Below are positions 17,601-20,690 of a stretch of 20,690 bases of DNA, in pieces. The DNA is from an uncultured bacterium (GTDB lineage: Bacteria > Planctomycetota > Phycisphaerae > Phycisphaerales > SM1A02). The stretch is from NCBI GenBank assembly GCA_903861235.1, contig CAIOTP010000215.1, positions 1-20,690 on the forward strand, read 5' to 3'. Within the stretch, counting starts at the first letter, position 1. Every line of letters starts with the position of its first letter. A program made the translations under genes and the position numbers. The notes under the pieces were generated by a model, which had not been told where the DNA came from, made no database searches, and saw only the letters and a list, made by a program, of their open reading frames with translations.

Positions 17601-17862
17601 GACCGATCAGCTTCTCCAGACGGCAGCCGCCGATCACCCTCCCTTCCAGCGGTGGCTCGTCCGACTCCTGACCTTCCTCCGCTTCCATCTCGGGGTCCGG
17701 CAGGTGGGCGAGAAGGCTGAGCACCTCACGGCGAAGATGCTCGTCGCCGCCACAGAGACGGTCGACCGCTGCCGCACGATCAGCGGCGGGCACTTGCAGG
17801 ACTTCGTGCAGCAGCTCCTCGGTCCGGAGCGGATCCGTCCGGTCCCGATCCGCGGAGCTCAT
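14659..17862 (-). CDS. Transmembrane Ser/Thr protein kinase with C-terminal WD40-like beta-propeller
   Basis: The protein has 1067 residues. An N-terminal helical stretch (1-75) precedes a complete Hanks-type kinase domain (about 79-350): glycine loop IGRGGAGRVF (86-95), VAIK Lys109, alpha-C Glu127, HRDLKPSN (Asp206, Asn211), DFG (224-226) and APE (252-254). A single TM (about 374-396) follows, then about 600 residues with at least ten [SFW]xPDGR-type blades, such as ASPDGRHVVVA and LSPDGERLAASGSDRRLHVFD. The kinase is cytoplasmic and the propeller probably lies outside the membrane as a sensor or interaction module (inference). ATG 17862 was chosen because it overlaps the sigma-factor stop (ATGA, 4 bp) and GGAG lies upstream; a longer frame to 18009 would run through the sigma gene. 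The upstream ECF sigma factor is the likely regulatory target, as in known planctomycete sigma-kinase pairs. Confidence 0.92.
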   Translation of the reverse strand: MSSADRDRTDPLRTEELLHEVLQVPAADRAAAVDRLCGGDEHLRREVLSLLAHLPDPEMEAEEGQESDEPPLEGRVIGGCRLEKLIGRGGAGRVFAAWQEWPPRRVAIKILRPELLSDSARRRFRRETRALARLEHPGMARMLAAGLHGEPNAELPYVVMELVEPGMPITTWWSASQRPLAERLDRFASLCDAVHHGHTRGLVHRDLKPSNVLVNESDDLKVIDFGVASITADDGSQATVTRVIAGTPGYMAPEQFDGGGETDLRTDVHGLGLLLFECLAGRPAYARPGMHLAAAARSIAAEAPPSLAALRPELDRDLVTIVEHAIAKEPGDRYQSASEMAADLRRYIGGRPILARPTPAWRRIRLFARRNPAAMVATVIAVIALMVAFAATIVFGLRERSAAARAETALKSTQAALRQSWIAELTRAIEVEDSTGVRQTREHLADDDSWPIRLLDALSDESEGSVRQNHDRRFANFAAMGCDVSPDGRTLAFCGDWDYGAVLVDARTMELLRILGPQTRAWAITFDRAKGRLLMADKKQLMIWDPPWQGEPRRFPLPFPAGTGIAASPDGRHVVVACDGQAAVLETDSGRVVATTEKSRGLTTRVDWSPDGRWIAMGVEPESIRILHAPDLREAVRIPAPRQRSQAIAFDPSSRFVAFGGDMRVLHVAPVDGSGPIRELPMDFAIWGVDWHPNGRHIAVADRGKGVRVVDVPPDGGSLNLLGSYRGNNSEVWDVDWAPDGSRLFSAGQVEVHAWQPMPRRGPHRSELGAPGLALTHLPDGRGAALTGDGSLWLLPADPHRTPERTWQLKDFKASSAAADPARDQWAWVSTGGLLVVASPGQARETRVQLEGFVDPPARTAFSPDGRRIAVMGRNRDEPLIVVDVAAGQVQARIPGPWSSVTTGLMWLDDRNLVAGTFSGATFLREEAPGRWVYDHGTGGAWVSPIPAGKDRVIYGSMSGEVIEVRLPLGDQVRTYSGVTDIPLCFALSPDGERLAASGSDRRLHVFDRDSREQLLSISGHGPGRRVIGASFSPDGERVLTLDTGGTVLHWVPRPPGRWTPRFEPPP

Positions 17863-18473
17863 ACCTGCTCCGGAGCAGGATGGGAGCCGTCCATCTCGCG
17901 GCGGATGAAGGCCCGGGCGAAGTTCCAGTGCTTGGTCACGGTGCGTGGCGCGATGCCCAGCGCCGAGGCGGCCTGGACCAGGCTCAAGCCTGCGACGAAC
18001 CGCAGCCAAACCACCTCGGCCGCGAGAGGATGAAGCGATTCCAGCTTCTCCAGCGCCCGCATGAGTCCGTGGTCCGTGGCGATCAGGGCCTCGTCCAGTT
18101 TCTCCAGGCTCTCCACATCCAGCCCCAACGGAATGGTTCGGACCAGTCCACCCCGCTTCTCACGGCGGTGGTGCCGGCGAAAGTCCACGAGGAACTGGCC
18201 CATGGCGCGAGCCATGGAGCCGAAGAAGTGCCGGCGATTCTCGAAGTTGGGAGCCCGCTCGGCGTTGCGGAAGACCTTCAGGAAGACCTCGTGCACCACC
18301 GTGGTCGGTCCAGGGCGATCGACACCCGAAAACGGCGTCGGACCGAGGACTCGACGGGCGGTGTCCCGGAGGTCCTCGTACATGGCATCCCAGACCTGAG
18401 CCGCCGCGTCCTGGTCGCCTTGAGCGGCCAGGTTGACGATCCGGGTGATGTCGTCTGGCAATTTCCCGGACAC
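17859..18473 (-). CDS. ECF-type RNA polymerase sigma factor (PF07638 / planctomycete type)
   Basis: This 204-residue sigma factor would direct RNA polymerase to a specific promoter set. The N-terminal DDITRIVNLAAQGD, the TTVVHEVFLKVF block (57-68) and NRRHFFGSMARAMGQFLVDFRR (79-100) are typical of sigma region 2 in the PF07638 ECF family, which is greatly expanded in planctomycetes. Region 4 (about 138-192) contains the helix-turn-helix GLSLVQAASALGIAPRTVTKHW. No anti-sigma gene is adjacent; the downstream gene is a Ser/Thr kinase that overlaps by 4 bp, the arrangement seen in planctomycete ECF-kinase pairs, so control by phosphorylation is likely. The start is GTG 18473 with no strong Shine-Dalgarno. 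The family N-terminus begins right there, so a downstream start is unlikely. A structured 201-bp leader lies upstream. Confidence 0.9.
   Translation of the reverse strand: MSGKLPDDITRIVNLAAQGDQDAAAQVWDAMYEDLRDTARRVLGPTPFSGVDRPGPTTVVHEVFLKVFRNAERAPNFENRRHFFGSMARAMGQFLVDFRRHHRREKRGGLVRTIPLGLDVESLEKLDEALIATDHGLMRALEKLESLHPLAAEVVWLRFVAGLSLVQAASALGIAPRTVTKHWNFARAFIRREMDGSHPAPEQV
17864..17879. repeat. Perfect 16-bp palindrome over the kinase ribosome-binding region
   Basis: CCTGCTCCGGAGCAGG is perfectly self-complementary and ends two bases before the kinase ATG (17862, - strand). It encodes the Pro-Ala-Pro-Glu-Gln end of the sigma factor and contains the GGAG that would serve as the kinase Shine-Dalgarno. 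In RNA it can form a 6-bp stem with a 4-base loop. It could hide the ribosome-binding site until ribosomes finish the sigma gene, or be a dimer-binding DNA site. Function is inferred only. Confidence 0.45.
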
Positions 18474-18494
18474 GCGAAAAATCTACCCAAATCC

Positions 18495-18512
18495 GTGCGC
18501 CCCTCGGCGCAC
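18495..18512 (-). promoter_or_regulatory. Stem-loop in the sigma-factor leader (start-proximal)
   Basis: GTGCGCC (18495-18501) and GGCGCAC (18506-18512) form a perfect 7-bp GC-rich stem with a 4-base loop (GAGG in the - strand RNA). It ends 21 bases before the sigma GTG, with a T5 run between stem and start. The T-run is too far from the stem for a standard terminator; translational or attenuation control is possible. Confidence 0.4.
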
Positions 18513-18531
18513 GATGTCGCATGGGCCCGTG

Positions 18532-18554
18532 CAGACCCGGGCATTGCGGGTCTG
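18532..18554 (-). promoter_or_regulatory. Stem-loop in the sigma-factor leader (middle)
   Basis: CAGACCCG (18532-18539) and CGGGTCTG (18547-18554) form a perfect 8-bp stem with a 7-base loop. It lies about 60 bases before the sigma GTG start on the - strand. No T-tract follows it. The role is unknown; a leader RNA element or protein-binding site is possible. Confidence 0.4.
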
Positions 18555-18599
18555 GCCGAGCTCTTGCGGGGTTTCCATTTCCAGGGGTGCCGACCGGGC

Positions 18600-18633
18600 G
18601 AACTTTCCTGACTCCAACCGTCAGGGAAAGTTC
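18600..18633 (-). terminator. Long bulged stem-loop downstream of sucB (possible terminator or operator)
   Basis: GAACTTTCC-TGAC (18600-18612) pairs with GTCA-G-GGAAAGTTC (18620-18633): 13 base pairs with one bulged base and a 7-base loop. It lies 42 bp past the sucB stop, so it may end the sucAB transcript, but no U-tract follows on the - strand. Because its right arm contains GGAACTT on the - strand, it may instead be a promoter or operator for the sigma gene. Confidence 0.4.
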
Positions 18634-18634
18634 C
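18607..18634 (-). promoter_or_regulatory. Candidate ECF-type promoter upstream of the sigma factor gene
   Basis: On the - strand GGAACTT (18634-18628) is followed after 16 bases by TCAGG (18611-18607). GGAAC-type -35 boxes with a 16-17 base spacer are typical of many ECF sigma factors (known for sigma-E). The -10 match is only partial, and promoters of PF07638 sigma factors are poorly known. If real, it would suggest autoregulation with a leader of about 130 bases. Confidence 0.22.
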
Positions 18635-18674
18635 GGCTGCGCTCATGTAGCCAAAACGCGTTACTTGCAGGCGT

Positions 18675-19868
18675 TCAAAGGCCGAGCAGGGCGCCCAACG
18701 CCATCCGCTCCGGACGCTCGAGCATGTTCTTCACATGCACCAGGAAGCCCACGGCCTCGGCGCCGTCCACGATGCGGTGGTCGTAGCTCAGGGCCAGGTA
18801 CATCATGGGACGAAGGGCGAGCTGCCCGGGCTTCTGCGGATCCTCGACGGCGCGGTTCTTGATCGCGTGCATGCCCAGGATGCCCGATTGCGGCGGGTTC
18901 AGGATGGGCGTGCTCATGAGACTGCCGTACACGCCGCCGTTGGTGATGGTGAAGGTGCCGCCGGTCATGTCATCCACGGTCAGCTTGCCGTCACGGGCCT
19001 TCACGGCCAGCTCCTTGATGGCGGCCTCGATCTGGGCGATGGACATGCGGTGCACATCGCGCACCACCGGCACCACCAGGCCCTTGTCGGTGCCCACGGC
19101 CACCGAGACATCGATGAAGTCGTGATACTCGATCTCGTCGCCCACGATGCTGGCGTTGAGGCGGGGGTACTTCTCGAGCGCGCCGGCCACCGCCTTCACG
19201 AAGAAGCCCATGAAGCCCAGGCCCACGCCGTGGCGCTTCTCGAAGGCCTCCTTGTGCTCGGCACGCAGGCGCATGACTTCGCCCATGTCGCACTCGTTGA
19301 AGGTGGTGAGCATGGCGGCGGTGTTCTTGGCGGACACCAGTCGTTCCGCGATGCGGGCACGGAGCTTGGTCATGCGCTCGCGGCGGCTGGTGCGGGCGCC
19401 GGTGGGCAGCGGGGCGAGGGCGGCAGCGGGCGCCGCGGGCTTTCCACCCACCTTCTCCACATCCGCCTTGGTCACACGGCCGCCCGGGCCGGTGCCTTCC
19501 ACGCGGGCGATGTCCACGCCCTTGTCCGCGGCCATCTTCTTGGCCACGCTGGTGGCCCGAGGCTCGGTCACGGCCGAGGGCGTGGCCACGGCGGCTGGTG
19601 CCGCGGGCTTGGGCTCCACTCCGGCCGGACGCTTGGCCTTCTCGTCGATGCGGGCGACCACGGCGCCGACCTTCTGGTCGCTGCCGCTCGCGGCGTTCAC
19701 CTTCAGCGTGCCCGCCGCCGGGGCCAGCAGTTCGAGCGTGGCCTTGTCGCTCTCGATCTCGTTGAGCAGCTCGTCCTTCTCCACCCAGTCGCCGTCGGCG
19801 CGCTTCCACGCGCCGATGCGCACTTCGGTGATGCTCTCGCCGGGGCTGGGAATGGTCACGTCGGTCAT
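18675..19868 (-). CDS. sucB: 2-oxoglutarate dehydrogenase E2, dihydrolipoyllysine-residue succinyltransferase
   Basis: Core subunit of the 2-oxoglutarate dehydrogenase complex; it transfers the succinyl group from its lipoyl arm to CoA in the TCA cycle. The 397-residue protein has one lipoyl domain (1 to about 78, lipoyl Lys42 in ESDKATLEL), an Ala/Pro linker, a peripheral-subunit-binding domain (about 103-138, ATSVAKKMAADKGVD...GPGGRVTKADVE), a second linker, and the catalytic acyltransferase domain (about 155-397) with the DHRIVDG motif (His364, Asp368). The GESI start of the lipoyl domain and the sucA neighbour identify it as the succinyl rather than the acetyl enzyme. ATG 19868 has GGAG about eight bases upstream, and the gene follows sucA after 46 bp. 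No lpd (E3) gene follows in this window. Confidence 0.95.
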   Translation of the reverse strand: MTDVTIPSPGESITEVRIGAWKRADGDWVEKDELLNEIESDKATLELLAPAAGTLKVNAASGSDQKVGAVVARIDEKAKRPAGVEPKPAAPAAVATPSAVTEPRATSVAKKMAADKGVDIARVEGTGPGGRVTKADVEKVGGKPAAPAAALAPLPTGARTSRRERMTKLRARIAERLVSAKNTAAMLTTFNECDMGEVMRLRAEHKEAFEKRHGVGLGFMGFFVKAVAGALEKYPRLNASIVGDEIEYHDFIDVSVAVGTDKGLVVPVVRDVHRMSIAQIEAAIKELAVKARDGKLTVDDMTGGTFTITNGGVYGSLMSTPILNPPQSGILGMHAIKNRAVEDPQKPGQLALRPMMYLALSYDHRIVDGAEAVGFLVHVKNMLERPERMALGALLGL

Positions 19869-19914
19869 GGTCGGGTCTCCGTGCGAGCGGCCGGTCGTGG
19901 GCCGCGGTTCGCGT

Positions 19915-20690
19915 TCAGTTCTTGGCCGCGGCGGGGGCCGGGGCCTTGGCGTCCTTGCCCTTGTCGTCGCCCTTCACGGCGCCGACGGCGTCCGTGAGGA
20001 TGCGATCCTGCTGCTGCATGTGCATCTTCAGGCTGCCCACCGCAGGGCTCGCCGAGTCCGGTCGCCCGATGTAGCCCACGGCGCGGCCCGGGAACAGGTC
20101 CATCATCTTCGCCTGCACGAAGCGCCAGGCGCCCATGTTGCGAGGTTCGTCCTGCACCCACGTGACCTCCGCCTTGGCGAAGCGGTCGAGCAGCGCCTTC
20201 ACCTCGTCGGCGGGGAAGGGGTGCAGCTGCTCCACGCGAGCGATGGCGACATCCTTCACACCGGCCTTGGTGCGGCGGTCGGCCAGCTCGTGGAACACCT
20301 TGCCCGAGCACAGGATGAGCCGCCGCGTGGCCTCGGGGGCGGGGGCGGCGTCGTCGGCGATCACTCGCTTCCACGAGCCCTTGGTGAAGTCCTTCACGGG
20401 GCTGCACGCGGCGGGCAGTCGCAGCATGCTCTTGGGCGTCATGATGACCAGCGGCTTGCGGAAGTTCACCTTCATCTGCCGGCGGAGCAGATGGAAGACC
20501 TGGGCCGCGGTGGTGGGCTGGCAGACGACCATGTTGTCGCCGGCGCAGAGCTGCAGGAAGCGCTCCAGGCGCGCGCTCGAGTGCTCGGGGCCCTGGCCCT
20601 CGTAGCCGTGGGGCAGCTGCAGCACCAGACCGCTGCTGCGGTGCCACTTGGCCTCGGCGCTGGCGATGAACTGGTCGATGATCACCTGGG
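19915..20690 (-). CDS. sucA: 2-oxoglutarate dehydrogenase E1 component, C-terminal part (cut by window end)
   Basis: Thiamine-diphosphate-dependent decarboxylating subunit of the 2-oxoglutarate dehydrogenase complex. About 258 C-terminal residues are visible. They begin in QVIIDQFIASAEAKW and contain the E1o blocks LQLPHGYEGQGPEHSSARLERFLQL, RKPLVIMTPKSMLR and the near-terminal GYIGRPDSASPAVGSLKMH. The GTG at 20685 is an internal Val; the true start lies beyond the window. The final 20 or so residues after QQQDRILTDAV are a Lys/Ala/Pro-rich extension (DDKGKDAKAPAPAAAKN) beyond the usual E1o end. sucB follows 46 bp downstream on the same strand, the classic sucAB order. Confidence 0.94.
   Translation of the reverse strand, partial: QVIIDQFIASAEAKWHRSSGLVLQLPHGYEGQGPEHSSARLERFLQLCAGDNMVVCQPTTAAQVFHLLRRQMKVNFRKPLVIMTPKSMLRLPAACSPVKDFTKGSWKRVIADDAAPAPEATRRLILCSGKVFHELADRRTKAGVKDVAIARVEQLHPFPADEVKALLDRFAKAEVTWVQDEPRNMGAWRFVQAKMMDLFPGRAVGYIGRPDSASPAVGSLKMHMQQQDRILTDAVGAVKGDDKGKDAKAPAPAAAKN

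Larger units (their letters stand above)
18474..18674 (-). promoter_or_regulatory. Structured upstream region of the sigma-kinase unit and 3' region of sucB
   Basis: This 201-bp gap, the only long non-coding stretch in the window, separates the sucB stop from the sigma-factor start, both on the - strand. It contains three separate stem-loops (18600-18633, 18532-18554, 18495-18512) and a T5 run on the - strand (18481-18477) four bases before the sigma GTG. No convincing small ORF was seen. It should hold both the sucAB 3' end and the promoter and leader of the sigma-kinase transcript. Confidence 0.6.

Noticed and set aside
17863..18009. N-terminal extension of the kinase gene up to 18009
   Set aside because: It would run through the end of the sigma factor gene in another frame. 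ATG 17862 with a 4-bp overlap and nearby GGAG fits better.
18655..18675. Weak hairpin at the sucB stop (AACGC/GCGTT with an 11-base loop and a short T run on the - strand)
   Set aside because: Only five base pairs with a large loop and four T residues; too weak to call a terminator.
18735..19997. Open reading frame of 420 codons on the + strand opposite sucB
   Set aside because: Antisense shadow with a His/Gly/Ala-rich translation; sucB on the - strand shows lipoyl, binding and catalytic domains.
1..20690. Frequent GGATCC/GATC sites scattered across the window
   Set aside because: They mostly come from Asp-Pro and Ile-Arg/Gly-Ser codons in a high-GC genome and show no regular spacing or array.

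Overview
The window is high-GC, densely coded bacterial chromosome. Three things point to Planctomycetota, most likely a Phycisphaerae-type member. First, an ECF sigma factor of the planctomycete-expanded PF07638 kind sits next to a Ser/Thr kinase fused to a beta-propeller. Second, there is an exosortase/EpsI envelope locus. Third, a reduced division cluster (rsmH, ftsL-like, ftsI) is present without mraZ, mur genes or ftsW/ftsZ beside it. The taxon is inferred from gene content only; no rRNA lies in the window.

Region 1 (1-10564, + strand) is an exosortase/exopolysaccharide operon. It holds the C-terminal half of an exosortase cut by the window edge, an EpsI/DUF3485 partner, a 1585-residue membrane-anchored TPR protein, a Wzz/BY-kinase-like protein with degraded nucleotide-binding motifs, an extended SDR sugar-nucleotide epimerase/dehydratase, and a WecA-type polyprenyl-phosphate sugar-1-phosphate transferase. 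The genes overlap or lie within about 20 bp of each other. Together they would start a lipid-linked glycan, control its length and export, and process sorted surface proteins at the inner membrane.

Region 2 (10465-14651, + strand) continues with no strand change into division and cell-wall genes: rsmH, a TM-anchored double-LysM protein, a short FtsL-like protein and the transpeptidase FtsI. The WecA-rsmH junction overlaps, so the glycan and division modules could share transcripts.

Region 3 (14659-18473, - strand) is convergent with ftsI, with only 7 bp between. It is a two-gene signalling unit: the ECF sigma factor, then a kinase with one TM segment and a C-terminal beta-propeller, coupled by a 4-bp overlap. 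A perfect 16-bp palindrome covers the kinase ribosome-binding region. The 201 bp upstream of the sigma gene hold three stem-loops and a GGAACTT element.

Region 4 (18675-20690, - strand) carries TCA-cycle genes: the end of sucA (2-oxoglutarate dehydrogenase E1, cut by the window edge) and complete sucB (E2).

No tRNA, rRNA, CRISPR array, insertion sequence or phage gene was seen. The most noteworthy points are the degenerate BY-kinase, the joining of the exosortase/EPS operon to a division module, the unusual rsmH start, and the structured leader of the sigma-kinase unit.
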